Shown here: positions 7,907 to 16,889 of the stretch, one piece after another
Layout: the number at the start of each line of letters is the position of its first letter
How positions within the stretch are numbered: the first letter of the stretch is position 1
From: Candidatus Gastranaerophilales bacterium
Lineage (GTDB): Bacteria > Cyanobacteriota > Vampirovibrionia > Gastranaerophilales > Gastranaerophilaceae
Assembly (NCBI GenBank): GCA_944325865.1
Contig: CALVBS010000003.1
Coordinates: 137,223 to 201,222 of the forward strand
DNA length: 64,000 bases
Direction of reading: 5' to 3'
Made by a program: the position numbers and the translations under genes
Notes under the pieces: generated by a model
Databases searched by the model: none
What the model was told of the DNA's origin: nothing
The model's input: only the letters and a program-made list of their open reading frames with translations

Positions 7907-9043
7907 TTAACCTAATTGGTTAATATTTTGTTTATTTAACAGTTTCTTGCTATTTCTATAGAAAATTCTGCTGATTAGCTTATTTGCGTCATCTCCAAAA
8001 TTATTTTTAATCGCATTTTTAATATTTCTTATATTAGTATCATAAGCACCATTTTGTTTAAGAGCTTTTTCGCCAAATACACCCAGAGGGGCATCTGTTC
8101 CAAATAAAAGACGGTTTGTCATATCACCTTTTGATGTATGTAGAAGTTTATCAATTACATATATAATATTAGGTTTTGTAGGATTATCCCAATCTACCCA
8201 CGCTAAATCTGCGTATAATTTAGCATCATCGTTTTCAATAGATTTAAGAAGGGTATTTATTCCAACTTTGTGTGCTTTATCCCCGCCTAACCCCATATGT
8301 CCTAGTATAACCGGAACATCTGGAAATTGTTTCGCCGTTTCATAGATAAAATCAGGATCTGAAACTCCGTTTCTAAGGATATTTCCTGTTTCATCAGATA
8401 AAACTTCACTGTGAAAAAGGCAAGGTTTGTTATATTTTTCAGCCAGCTTCATATACGGTATGTACCGTACATCATTTGCCGCTAAATCCAAACAAGCAGG
8501 GTGAAATTTAAGCCCTTTTATAATATCAGGATATTTCTTTAGCAAAATTTCAATATTTTCTGCGGAACCGTGCCCTGGCTGACATACAACAAATGGAATA
8601 AATTTTTTATTTTTTATTGCGGCTTTTAATAATAGTAAATTGCCGTTAATTTCATCTTTCAGCGGTTTATTATTTTTTCCGTTTTTAATGCAATCAAGAT
8701 TTGAAATTATGACTCTGTCAACATAATCTTTTCCGTTATTAAATTTTTTGCTGAAAAATTCTATAATATCATTACAAGGAAATTTGTCATAATTCCATTG
8801 GCCGCAGTGGACATGTGCATCAATTATTTTACCTTTAAATTTTAAATTAGAATCATTTCTAATTGATGATATTGAATTTAAAATATTGTATGTTTCCATA
8901 TATAAATTATTAAAACTATAAATAAGAATTTTTGTTAGCTTATTGTTTTTATTTTTATAAAATGTAATATTCTTTGTCTTAAATTTGTAGTCTGTGAGTT
9001 TTAGGCAATAAGTGTAACGTAAATTACAAAGTTTTATTCTCAA
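7907..9043 (-). CDS. Amidohydrolase family protein (TIM-barrel, amidohydrolase-2 type)
   Basis: A metal-dependent hydrolase of the amidohydrolase superfamily. Visible ligands and blocks in order: IIDAHVHCGQW (His-x-His on strand 1, about residues 74-84), FHPACLDLA, CLFHSE (His), ILGHMGLGGD (His) and LLFGTDAPLG (catalytic Asp near residue 325). The substrate is not evident. Start choice is uncertain: an ATG at 8899 gives the barrel almost directly, but the frame stays open for 48 more codons to a TTG at 9043 after a purine-rich ggaataatag, which is unlikely by chance in such AT-rich DNA. The extra segment contains YKFKTKNITFYKN, similar in flavour to the N-terminal tags on other proteins here. 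It is a single gene, divergent from mscL. Confidence 0.8.
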   Translation of the reverse strand: MRIKLCNLRYTYCLKLTDYKFKTKNITFYKNKNNKLTKILIYSFNNLYMETYNILNSISSIRNDSNLKFKGKIIDAHVHCGQWNYDKFPCNDIIEFFSKKFNNGKDYVDRVIISNLDCIKNGKNNKPLKDEINGNLLLLKAAIKNKKFIPFVVCQPGHGSAENIEILLKKYPDIIKGLKFHPACLDLAANDVRYIPYMKLAEKYNKPCLFHSEVLSDETGNILRNGVSDPDFIYETAKQFPDVPVILGHMGLGGDKAHKVGINTLLKSIENDDAKLYADLAWVDWDNPTKPNIIYVIDKLLHTSKGDMTNRLLFGTDAPLGVFGEKALKQNGAYDTNIRNIKNAIKNNFGDDANKLISRIFYRNSKKLLNKQNINQLG

Positions 9044-9130
9044 CTTATCTATTATTCCATTGATGAATTTTTTATTAGTTCAACTATATGTTATTATATG
9101 TATGTATTTTTACTGAAATAGGAGTTTTTT

Positions 9131-9601
9131 ATGTTTAAGAATTTATCTAAAGAATTACGAGAGTTTATTCTTAGGGGAAATGTTTTGGATATGGCTGTCG
9201 GGATAATTATTGGAGCATCGTTCGGAAAAATTGTTGATTCTTTAGTTAAAGATATTATAATGCCGCCTATCGGTTTACTATTGGGAAAAGTTGATTTCTC
9301 GAATTTGTATTTTCAGATTTATCCTTACGGAATTCATTATGATTCACTGGAATCTGCAAAAGCTGCAGGGGCGGTAACTATTAACTATGGTGTTTTTATA
9401 AATAATATCATAAGCTTTTTAATTGTAGCCTGTGCTGTTTTTATTTTAATAAAATCTATCAATAAATTGAAAGATTCTGTTTGTAAGAAAGAAGAAATTG
9501 AAAAAGAGAGTACTACAAAAGAGTGTCCTTATTGTTTTTCCACAATCTCAATAAAAGCAACCAGATGTCCGAATTGTACTTCATTACTTACAGATGATTA
9601 G
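9131..9601 (+). CDS. mscL: Large-conductance mechanosensitive channel MscL with C-terminal zinc ribbon
   Basis: 156 residues. The N-terminal amphipathic helix and pore helix TM1 ([19 protein letters not shown], residues 17-35) are typical of MscL, as is [10 protein letters not shown] after TM1; TM2 lies around 90-110. The channel opens under membrane tension to release solutes during osmotic downshock. Instead of the usual short C-terminal helix alone, the tail ends in a four-cysteine ribbon (C132, C135, C146, C149; CPYC...CPNC), so the cytoplasmic end may bind zinc. AGGAG precedes the ATG by seven bases. Monocistronic; convergent with the UvrA-like gene. Confidence 0.95.
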   Translation: MFKNLSKELREFILRGNVLDMAVGIIIGASFGKIVDSLVKDIIMPPIGLLLGKVDFSNLYFQIYPYGIHYDSLESAKAAGAVTINYGVFINNIISFLIVACAVFILIKSINKLKDSVCKKEEIEKESTTKECPYCFSTISIKATRCPNCTSLLTDD

Positions 9602-9640
9602 CAAATATGCATATACTCGAAACTGTATTTATGATTTCTC

Positions 9641-12148
9641 TTATATTTGTTTTAAATATTTACCGGTTAAACTATCCGAGCATTTCATAATTTCTTCCGG
9701 AGTTCCGGATATGACAATTTTACCCCCTTCATTGCCTCCTCCCGGTCCCATATCTATAATGAAGTCTGCATTACTTATCACATCTAAATCATGTTCAATT
9801 ACAATAACTGTTGCATTATTTTCAATCAGCTTTTGAAATACTCCGAGTAACGATTGAACGTCAAGCGGATGTAATCCTATTGTCGGTTCATCAAATACAA
9901 ATACGGAATCTTCCTGTCTGCGTCCCATTTCTGAGGCTAGTTTTAAACGTTGGGCTTCTCCGCCGGAAAGGCTGGGGGTGGCTTCTCCAAGTGTAAGATA
10001 GCCGAGCCCTAAATCTTTCAAAACTTGAAGCCGTTGCTTTACAATATTTATATCCTTACAGGCAAGCAGTGCATGATTTACATCCATTGCCATAATTTCA
10101 GGCAAGGAAAATCTTTCTTTATTTTTTGAAATATATTTTATGTTTTCAGCACTTTTGGAATATCTGGAACCTCTGCAATCAGGACATGTAACATCCACAT
10201 CAGGTAAAAATTGTACATCAAGACTGATACTTCCTGTTCCATCGCAGGTCGGGCAGCGGAGACTGCCCGTATTATAAGAAAAATCTCCGGCTTTAAGCCC
10301 CCTATCTTTTGCGGCTTCAGTTTTGGCAAAAACTTTTCTGAGTTCATCATGAACATTTGCATAAGTAGCAACCGTAGAGCGTACATTTATTCCTATAGGA
10401 GTTGCATCTATAAGTTTTATATGTTTGATGCCTTCAGCATTTATTTGTTTTATATGTTCGGGTAACTTTTGTCCGGCAATATGTTTTTCCAGTGCAGGAA
10501 TCAAGCTTTCTAATATTAGTGTTGTTTTACCGGAACCGGAAACTCCTGTAATAACGGTAAGACATCCTTTTGGAATTCTTACTTCCAGAGGTTTCACAGT
10601 ATGTATTTCTGAAGTTGAGAGAGAAATTTCGCCATTTTTAAATATTTCGGAACTTTTTAGTTTCGGACGAATCTGTTTTTTACTATTTTCAGCTAAAAAC
10701 GGACCGATTTTTGATAAAGGATTTTTGATAACTTCCGGAATTGTTCCCTGAGTAATGACTTCTCCTCCATCTGAACCTGAGTCCGGTCCCATTTCTATAA
10801 TCCAATCGGCTTCTGATAATATTTGTGTATCATGATCTACAAGTACTATAGAGTTACCATCTGCTATAAGGTCATGCATAACGGAATTCAATCCTTTAAT
10901 GTTTGCAGGGTGCAATCCTATAGACGGTTCATCAAGTACATAAAGAACTCCTGTTGTACGATTTCTGACGGAGCGTGCAAGCTGCATTCGCTGTCTTTCT
11001 CCGGTAGAGAGTGTTGACGCTGCACGATCAAGTGTAAGATAACCTAATCCTAAATCCATTAATCTTTTTGCTGTTGTTTGAAAAGATTCGCAAATTGATT
11101 CTGCCATAGGTCGCATTTTAGCAGGTAGTGAGGCAGGAACTTTTTCTACCCAATTTATCAGTTCAGATAAAGTCATTTCACAGGCTTTATCCAGTGAAAT
11201 TCCTTGAAGTTTTGGTGCTCTGGCTGCTTCTGATAATCTTGTTCCGTGACAATTAGGACAAATATCTTCTTTCAAAAATTTTTCGACACGTTTCATGCCT
11301 GATTCATCTTTTACTTTTTTCAATGCGTTTTCTACAGTGTAAACGGCATTGTAATATGTAAAATCAATCTCTCCTGCCTGATTGGAATTTTTAGCTTTAT
11401 AAAAAATATGTTTTTTTTCTGCAGGACCATGGAATACGATATCTCTTTCTTTTGTGGTAAGTTCTTTAAACGGAACATCTGTTCGAACTCCCATTGCACG
11501 GCAGACATCCGTCATCAATGACCACATTAATGAATTCCATGGCAGTACGGCACCTTCATCTATTGTTAAAGATTCATCAGGAACAAGAGTTGATTCATCA
11601 ACGGTTCTGATTGTTCCGACACCGCCGCAGTGTTCGCAGGCTCCCTGACTGTTAAAGGCAAGTTCTTCAGCCCCCGGAGCGTAAAAATGAACTCCGCATT
11701 CAGGACATACAAGCTCTTTACCTGCAGCAACAAGAAGTGTAGGTTCAAGATAATGCCCGTTCGGACAGCGGTGATTTGCCAATCGTGAATACATTAGTCT
11801 TAAACTGTTTAATAATTCAGTGCCGGTCCCAAATGTACTGCGAATACCGGGCACTCCCGGTCTTTGATGCAGTGCAAGTGCTGCCGGAACATATAAAATT
11901 TCATCAACCTGAGCTTTTGCAGCCTGTGTCATTCTGCGTCTTGTATAAGTGGATAAAGCTTCAAGATATCGTCTTGAACCTTCCGCATATAATACACCTA
12001 AAGCAAGAGAAGATTTCCCCGAACCTGAAACTCCGGCTATTCCTACAATTTTGTTAAGAGGAATATCAACATTGATATTCTTTAAATTATGTACACTTGC
12101 TCCGCGAACAAGAATTTTATTTGGTTTTAGGTTTTTTTCATTTTGCAT
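9641..12148 (-). CDS. UvrA-like ABC ATPase (short paralogue of excinuclease subunit A)
   Basis: 835 residues with two ABC ATPase halves. Half one has GVSGSGKSSLALGVLYAEGS (Walker A, about residues 38-57), a STGERQRMQLA signature and YVLDEPSIGLHP; half two has GVSGSGKTTLIL, LSGGEAQRLKLASEMG and VFDEPTIGLHP. Cysteine pairs (CPNG/CPEC, CEHCGG, CPNCHG, CPTCDG, CPDCRG) are the zinc modules of UvrA. It is about 100 residues shorter than canonical UvrA and resembles the UvrA2/drug-resistance-type paralogues that lack part of the UvrB-binding region. It probably binds damaged or drug-modified DNA, but a direct role in repair is not assured. No strong Shine-Dalgarno precedes the ATG. Confidence 0.88.
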   Translation of the reverse strand: MQNEKNLKPNKILVRGASVHNLKNINVDIPLNKIVGIAGVSGSGKSSLALGVLYAEGSRRYLEALSTYTRRRMTQAAKAQVDEILYVPAALALHQRPGVPGIRSTFGTGTELLNSLRLMYSRLANHRCPNGHYLEPTLLVAAGKELVCPECGVHFYAPGAEELAFNSQGACEHCGGVGTIRTVDESTLVPDESLTIDEGAVLPWNSLMWSLMTDVCRAMGVRTDVPFKELTTKERDIVFHGPAEKKHIFYKAKNSNQAGEIDFTYYNAVYTVENALKKVKDESGMKRVEKFLKEDICPNCHGTRLSEAARAPKLQGISLDKACEMTLSELINWVEKVPASLPAKMRPMAESICESFQTTAKRLMDLGLGYLTLDRAASTLSTGERQRMQLARSVRNRTTGVLYVLDEPSIGLHPANIKGLNSVMHDLIADGNSIVLVDHDTQILSEADWIIEMGPDSGSDGGEVITQGTIPEVIKNPLSKIGPFLAENSKKQIRPKLKSSEIFKNGEISLSTSEIHTVKPLEVRIPKGCLTVITGVSGSGKTTLILESLIPALEKHIAGQKLPEHIKQINAEGIKHIKLIDATPIGINVRSTVATYANVHDELRKVFAKTEAAKDRGLKAGDFSYNTGSLRCPTCDGTGSISLDVQFLPDVDVTCPDCRGSRYSKSAENIKYISKNKERFSLPEIMAMDVNHALLACKDINIVKQRLQVLKDLGLGYLTLGEATPSLSGGEAQRLKLASEMGRRQEDSVFVFDEPTIGLHPLDVQSLLGVFQKLIENNATVIVIEHDLDVISNADFIIDMGPGGGNEGGKIVISGTPEEIMKCSDSLTGKYLKQI

Positions 12149-12254
12149 TTTATTCTGTCTGTATTATTCCGGATAGATAAACTATCCCTGTAAACTTCTC
12201 GTATTCCTAATGAATACTAACATAAAACTAACAAATTTTCTTTATTTTTAATAT

Positions 12255-13031
12255 ATGAAAAGATTGTTAATTTTATGTTTTGTTTTGTTGGAATTATTTA
12301 CTCCGGCTTATTCCAAAAGTGTAAGATTTATTCAGGTTACGGATGTTCATTTAACCGAGCATAATGCCAAATATCTGAAAGATTTTGTTGATGATATTAA
12401 TGCCAAATATAGCGGTATTGATTTCGTTGTTTTTACGGGTGACAATTTGGACAAACCCGAACAAAAAGACTTAGGCATATTTTCGGATACAATCAAACAG
12501 TTAAACGTTAGACCTTACGTTTTGGTTGGTAATCACGATTTGTACAGAAATAAAAATATGTCAAGTGAATTTTATATGGGGCTTGTACGCAAAAAATTGG
12601 GGTTATATCACAGTGCAAAACCAAATTACGTATTTAAAAAGAATGATATTGTTTTTATTGCAATGAATGGCGTACGTGAGTTGATACCCGGACCATGCGG
12701 TTATTTTAAAGAAAAAGAACTTGTATGGCTGGATTCCATGTTGACAAAGTATGCCGGTAAGAAAGTCGTAATCCTGCAGCATTTTCCGGTATTGGATTCT
12801 CCGTTAAGAAGCCATAATTTGCATAACAAAGACGATTACCTTAAAGTTATAAAAAAACATAACAATGTAATTGCTGTGATATCAGGGCATTATCATCAAA
12901 ATAGAGAAGAATTTGAAGATAATATTTATAATATAGTTACGAAAAAATTTGATAATAACAGGTATTATAAACTGATAGAAATAGAAAACGGATTTGTTTA
13001 TACCCTTTTAATTGATAATAATGATATTTGA
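12255..13031 (+). CDS. Secreted calcineurin-like metallophosphoesterase
   Basis: 258 residues with a signal peptide (KRLLILCFVLLELFTPAYS, cleavage near 21). The metallophosphoesterase signature is complete: TDVHL (Asp-x-His), FTGDNLD (Gly-Asp), GNHD, LQHFP and SGHYH (Gly-His-x-His). A dinuclear-metal phosphoesterase acting in the periplasm or on the cell surface is expected; the substrate is unknown. It is divergent from the UvrA-like gene and lies 89 bases before purA on the same strand. No Shine-Dalgarno is visible before the ATG. Confidence 0.88.
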   Translation: MKRLLILCFVLLELFTPAYSKSVRFIQVTDVHLTEHNAKYLKDFVDDINAKYSGIDFVVFTGDNLDKPEQKDLGIFSDTIKQLNVRPYVLVGNHDLYRNKNMSSEFYMGLVRKKLGLYHSAKPNYVFKKNDIVFIAMNGVRELIPGPCGYFKEKELVWLDSMLTKYAGKKVVILQHFPVLDSPLRSHNLHNKDDYLKVIKKHNNVIAVISGHYHQNREEFEDNIYNIVTKKFDNNRYYKLIEIENGFVYTLLIDNNDI

Positions 13032-13120
13032 TAAAGTCATTGTATATTTTTATTTGTGTTCGGTAAAATTTTCCGTGGTAGAATAAAAGAGTATTGAAAG
13101 ATTAACGGAAGGGATATGAA

Positions 13121-14395
13121 ATGACTAATAAAGTTGTTGTAGGATCGCAGTGGGGCGATGAAGGAAAAGCTAAAATTACAGACTTGCTGGCACATGATGC
13201 TGATTTGATTATCAGATATCAGGGTGGTTGTAATGCAGGACATACTGTTGTTGCAGATAACAAAACCTATAAATTTCACCTTATTCCGTCCGGAATTTTA
13301 TATAAAGGTAAAACCTGTTTTATTGGTGCAGGAACCGTTATTTTACCGGAGGCATTTGAACAGGAAGTATCGGAACTTATAGCTCATGGAATTGATGTTT
13401 CCGGACTTAAAATTAGTCCGCTGGCTTCCATTACTATGCCTTACCATACAGAAGTTGACGGCTATTCCGAAAATAATGCCAGAAAAGGTAAAATCGGTAC
13501 AACCAAAAAAGGAATAGGGCCTACTTATACTGATAAAGCTGCAAGAATCGGTTTTAAAATAGGCGATTTATATAACACTGAAACATTAAATGAAAAATTA
13601 GACATAATTTTGCCGATAAAAAATAAAATGTTGGAAAAAGTGTATGGCCTTGAGCCTTATTCAAGAGACTGCATACTGTCTCTTTGTGAAAGATATGCAA
13701 AAATATTTAAACCTTATGTATGTTTTGAGTGGCAGGAACTTCTTGAAACTTCCCGCCAAAAAAGTATCCTTTTTGAAGGTGCACAGGGAGTAATGCTTGA
13801 TGTGGATTACGGAACATATCCTTTTGTAACCTCGTCAAATCCTATAGGCGGCGGTGCTGCAACAGGAAGCGGATACGGTCCTACAATGATTGATGAGGTT
13901 ATCGGGGTCGCAAAAGCTTATGTAACCCGTGTTGGAGAAGGCCCATTTGTAACCGAACTTAAGGATGAAACCGGTGATAAAATCAGAGAGATAGGGCATG
14001 AATTCGGGGTTACAACAGGACGTCCCAGACGCTGCGGCTGGTTTGATGCTGTGATTATAAAGTATTCCGTTCTTGTTGGAGGTTTAACTTCGATTGCTCT
14101 TACAAAAGCTGATGTATTTGATTCATTTGATGAAATTAAAGTTTGTACGGCATACAAAGATAAAAGGGACGGAAAAATTTATAAATCTTATCCGACAGAT
14201 GTATTTATGCATAAGTATTTGGAACCTGTTTATGAAACACATCAGGGCTGGAATACTGATATTTCCGGAATTCGTGAATACGGAAAACTTCCGCTTAACT
14301 GCAGAAAATATCTGGAAAGACTGGAAGAACTTCTCGGAGTTCCTATTTCTATCGTTAGCGTCGGACCTGATAGAGAACAGACGATTTTTAAATAA
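13121..14395 (+). CDS. purA: Adenylosuccinate synthetase
   Basis: 424 residues, normal length. It catalyses the GTP-dependent joining of IMP and aspartate in AMP synthesis. N-terminal GSQWGDEGKAKITDLL is the GTP-binding loop with the catalytic Asp; NAGHTVV contains the catalytic His; GTTKKGIGPTY, FEGAQGVMLD, TTGRPRRCGWFD and GGLTSIALTKADV are further family blocks. The start is the ATG preceded by GGAAGGG; an overlapping ATG four bases upstream is closed at once. A strong bidirectional terminator follows. Confidence 0.98.
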   Translation: MTNKVVVGSQWGDEGKAKITDLLAHDADLIIRYQGGCNAGHTVVADNKTYKFHLIPSGILYKGKTCFIGAGTVILPEAFEQEVSELIAHGIDVSGLKISPLASITMPYHTEVDGYSENNARKGKIGTTKKGIGPTYTDKAARIGFKIGDLYNTETLNEKLDIILPIKNKMLEKVYGLEPYSRDCILSLCERYAKIFKPYVCFEWQELLETSRQKSILFEGAQGVMLDVDYGTYPFVTSSNPIGGGAATGSGYGPTMIDEVIGVAKAYVTRVGEGPFVTELKDETGDKIREIGHEFGVTTGRPRRCGWFDAVIIKYSVLVGGLTSIALTKADVFDSFDEIKVCTAYKDKRDGKIYKSYPTDVFMHKYLEPVYETHQGWNTDISGIREYGKLPLNCRKYLERLEELLGVPISIVSVGPDREQTIFK

Positions 14396-14402
14396 GAATA
14401 TA

Positions 14403-14437
14403 AATAAAGCCCTGAAAAATACTTTCAGGGCTTTATT
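14403..14437 (+). terminator. Bidirectional Rho-independent terminator after purA
   Basis: Perfect 15-bp arms AATAAAGCCCTGAAA / TTTCAGGGCTTTATT with a five-base loop. It sits between purA and the convergent aldo/keto reductase gene, and works in both directions. Confidence 0.92.
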
Positions 14438-14455
14438 ATTTGATGGTTTGTTTGA

Positions 14456-15460
14456 TTAATCTTTAAAATCCTGTGATTTTACAGAACCGAGTTTGGCAAT
14501 ATCTTTATCTGTTCTGTTACCGTAAATTGTGATTTTATTTAGTTCTTTTTCTATATTATTAAATTCTTCATCAGTAAGTTCTATATCTGCAGCTCCAAGG
14601 TTTTCGACGACTCTTTCATCCTTTCTCATACCCGGAATCGGTACGACATGAGGGTATTTATGAAGCATCCATGCAAGTGAAATTTGTGCAGGTGTTATCC
14701 CTTTTTTGTCCGCAACTTCGTGTAATAAATCCAATAGCGGCTGATTCTTTTCAACATTTTCCGGATTAAATCTCGTAATAACACGTCTTACGTCATCACC
14801 TTTGTATTCAGTATTTTTGCTGTATTTCCCGCTTAAAAATCCGCTTGCCATAGGCGAAAATGCAACAAATCCGATATTAAGCTCCTGACAAGCAGGTATA
14901 ACATCTTTTTCAAACATTCTCTCCATCATTGAATATTCACTTTGTATCACTGTAAGCGGTGTAATAGCATGAGCCTTTCTTATTTGTTCTTCAGTGGATT
15001 GAGACTGACCCCAGTCCCGAATTTTCCCTTCTTTTATAAATTCTCCCATCCAGCCGGCAACTTCTTCAACATTGCTGTCAAGCGGAACTCTGTGTTCATA
15101 GTAAATATCAATGTAATCAGTCTGTAGTCTTTTTAATGAATCATTCAATGCATTAGTAATCCCTTTTTTACTTAGTTTCCCTTCAGGAATTTCCTGACCA
15201 GTCTGGAATACCGGTGAAAATTTAGTCGTTAAAATAATTTTATCCCTGAATGGTTTTACTGCTTTCCCTACAAGCTCCTCATTGATGTATGGCCCGTAAG
15301 CTTCTGCTGTATCAAATAGTGTGCAGCCCAGATCATAAGCTTTTCTAATAAGTCTTATGGATTCTTCTTCCGGCGGTAATGCTCCATAACCGTGACTGAA
15401 TCCCATACAGCCCATTCCAACTGCGGAAACTTCAATATCTCTCAATTTTCTGTATTTCAT
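14456..15460 (-). CDS. Aldo/keto reductase
   Basis: 334 residues from the ATG at 15460, which follows AAAGGATGAGG; the frame is open to 15502 but that part overlaps the TetR gene. NAD(P)H-dependent reductase of the AKR superfamily: GMGCMGFSHGYG at the N-terminus, LFDTAEAYGPYINEELVG with catalytic Asp and Tyr, LTTKF with the Lys, YYEHRVP with the His, and AFSPMASGFLSGKY in the cofactor region. It is the second gene of a two-gene operon behind a TetR regulator whose promoter holds a palindromic operator, so it is likely induced by whatever ligand that regulator senses. Physiological substrate unknown. Confidence 0.92.
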   Translation of the reverse strand: MKYRKLRDIEVSAVGMGCMGFSHGYGALPPEEESIRLIRKAYDLGCTLFDTAEAYGPYINEELVGKAVKPFRDKIILTTKFSPVFQTGQEIPEGKLSKKGITNALNDSLKRLQTDYIDIYYEHRVPLDSNVEEVAGWMGEFIKEGKIRDWGQSQSTEEQIRKAHAITPLTVIQSEYSMMERMFEKDVIPACQELNIGFVAFSPMASGFLSGKYSKNTEYKGDDVRRVITRFNPENVEKNQPLLDLLHEVADKKGITPAQISLAWMLHKYPHVVPIPGMRKDERVVENLGAADIELTDEEFNNIEKELNKITIYGNRTDKDIAKLGSVKSQDFKD

Positions 15461-15479
15461 TGCCTCATCCTTTCTTTTT

Positions 15480-16085
15480 TTACTTAATAATGTATTTTCC
15501 AATCACTGCGTCAATTTGTAATCTGCAAAATTTATCAGTCCATTCTAAAGGTTCAAATTTTCCGTCAGACATACACCAGCATGTCATCATACCATATAGC
15601 TGGCTTATGATAATGTGGGTTAATGTTTCAAGCGGGGTATCCTTTTTAAGTTCTCCGTTATCTATGGCGTTTCGCAAAATGTTTTTAAGCATATCTGTAT
15701 CATATTCCCATTTTTTACCATCTTTATTCTCAGGAACATTATTCGGATCCAGTACGTCGCGTGTCCACTGTCTGCATATATGAATTCCGCATGACTCTAC
15801 ACATTCCATAAACCTGTGAAAATAGTGGGTTAATTTTTCTGTAATTAGCATATTCTCCATATTTTCCAATTCTTTTGCTATTTCTCCAAAAGGGCTTCTG
15901 CTTATTTCCAAAACGATATCTTCTTTACGTTTAAAATAAGTATAAAAAGTGCCTTTAGCAACTCCTGCTTTTTGAGTTATATCTTCGACATTTATTGCGT
16001 CAAAGCCTTTGCTTTTAAGGAGGTCTAACCCTGCTGTTATCAATCTATGTTTTGTTTCAAGTGCTGAAATTTGTCTTTTATTCAT
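15480..16085 (-). CDS. TetR/AcrR family transcriptional regulator
   Basis: 201 residues. N-terminal helix-turn-helix with the usual TetR pattern (LLKSKGFDAINVEDITQKAG, then GTFYTYFKRKEDIV), and a helical C-terminal ligand-binding domain. The ATG has AAGGATG upstream. Its own promoter (16104-16132) contains tandem TTGACT-AAA-AGTCAA palindromes, so it very probably represses itself and the aldo/keto reductase gene that starts 19 bases after its stop codon. The inducer is unknown. Confidence 0.93.
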   Translation of the reverse strand: MNKRQISALETKHRLITAGLDLLKSKGFDAINVEDITQKAGVAKGTFYTYFKRKEDIVLEISRSPFGEIAKELENMENMLITEKLTHYFHRFMECVESCGIHICRQWTRDVLDPNNVPENKDGKKWEYDTDMLKNILRNAIDNGELKKDTPLETLTHIIISQLYGMMTCWCMSDGKFEPLEWTDKFCRLQIDAVIGKYIIK

Positions 16086-16103
16086 ACTTACATCCTTAAT
16101 ATA

Positions 16104-16145
16104 ATCATAACAAAATATTGACTAAAAGTCAATGACTAAAAGTCA
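16104..16145 (-). promoter_or_regulatory. Promoter and tandem operator of the TetR-aldo/keto reductase operon
   Basis: Read on the minus strand, TTGACT (16132-16127) and TATGAT (16109-16104) are 17 bases apart: a near-consensus promoter. The -35 box lies inside a perfect palindrome (16118-16132, TTGACT-AAA-AGTCAA), and a second one follows directly (16133-16145, TGACT-AAA-AGTCA). Binding of the regulator here would block RNA polymerase. Confidence 0.85.
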
Positions 16146-16162
16146 ATATTTTGTTAAACAAT

Positions 16163-16193
16163 AAAAAAGACCCTTTTTAAAAGGATCTTTTTT
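16163..16193 (-). terminator. Rho-independent terminator of the 16215-16775 gene
   Basis: AAAAAAGACCCTTTT / AAAAGGATCTTTTTT, 15-bp arms with one mismatch and a short loop. It lies 22 bases past the stop codon of the minus-strand gene and before the TetR promoter. Confidence 0.8.
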
Positions 16194-16214
16194 ATATTTT
16201 AAATATTCAGATGA

Positions 16215-16775
16215 TTAAAATTTTTCGTGGCTTGGAGTACCGAATTTATTTATTAAATCTAGTGCGGCCGCTTTGATTTTTGCTTTTAGCTCATTGTCCG
16301 CGTTTTGTTTTTCTATTTTTTTTACTTCTTTCTCATCAAGCAGCTTTGTAATTTCTACAGCTCTGTCTAAATCAGAGTGCATATTATTAAGTTTGTCATA
16401 TGCTTTTTGGGCTTGTTCTGCTGTATTGAATTGAATTGATACATGATATTTATTCCCTTTGGATACTCCGGATATATTTGTTCCGTCCCATGTAGTTTCT
16501 ATAGGTAAAAATTCATCGTATTTTGCTGGTTTTATTGGTTTAAATGGTGGTACATAGGAGTTTGCATAAGGTGAATCAATTCTCGGAGTTAAATTTTCTC
16601 CGATTTCCAGATGATAATATTTTGTATCTTTTAGTGCTTCACCTACTTTTTGGAGTTTTTCTATTGTTTCCATAGAAGCTTCTTCCAGAGCTTTTTCTGC
16701 TTTCGGGGTAATTTTAAGAGCCATTCCGAATGAAGTTGATTTCGGATAGTGACATTGAATGTTGTTAATTTGCAT
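16215..16775 (-). CDS. Hypothetical protein with N-terminal Phe-Gly tag
   Basis: 186 residues from the ATG at 16775, which has AAAGGAAG five bases upstream; a GTG two codons earlier is rejected because it lies too close to that ribosome site. The protein starts MQINNIQCHYPKSTSFGMAL: a short polar leader ending in Ser-Phe-Gly, the same plan as several other unrelated proteins here. The remainder is soluble, mostly helical and Lys/Glu-rich, with no signal peptide or known domain. It has its own terminator. Function unknown; coding is secure from the ribosome site, codon use and terminator. Confidence 0.85.
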   Translation of the reverse strand: MQINNIQCHYPKSTSFGMALKITPKAEKALEEASMETIEKLQKVGEALKDTKYYHLEIGENLTPRIDSPYANSYVPPFKPIKPAKYDEFLPIETTWDGTNISGVSKGNKYHVSIQFNTAEQAQKAYDKLNNMHSDLDRAVEITKLLDEKEVKKIEKQNADNELKAKIKAAALDLINKFGTPSHEKF

Positions 16776-16889
16776 AAACACTTCCTTTCATGATATTAGT
16801 TCAGTATTGTAATGTAAAGATATTAAATACCCTCAAAATAAAAATTGTCCTAATAATTCTCTTTTTTTACAAATCTTAACTAAAAATAA

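Noticed and set aside
10425-10751. Plus-strand open frame of 108 codons
   Set aside because: Antisense to the UvrA-like gene; composition typical of a shadow.
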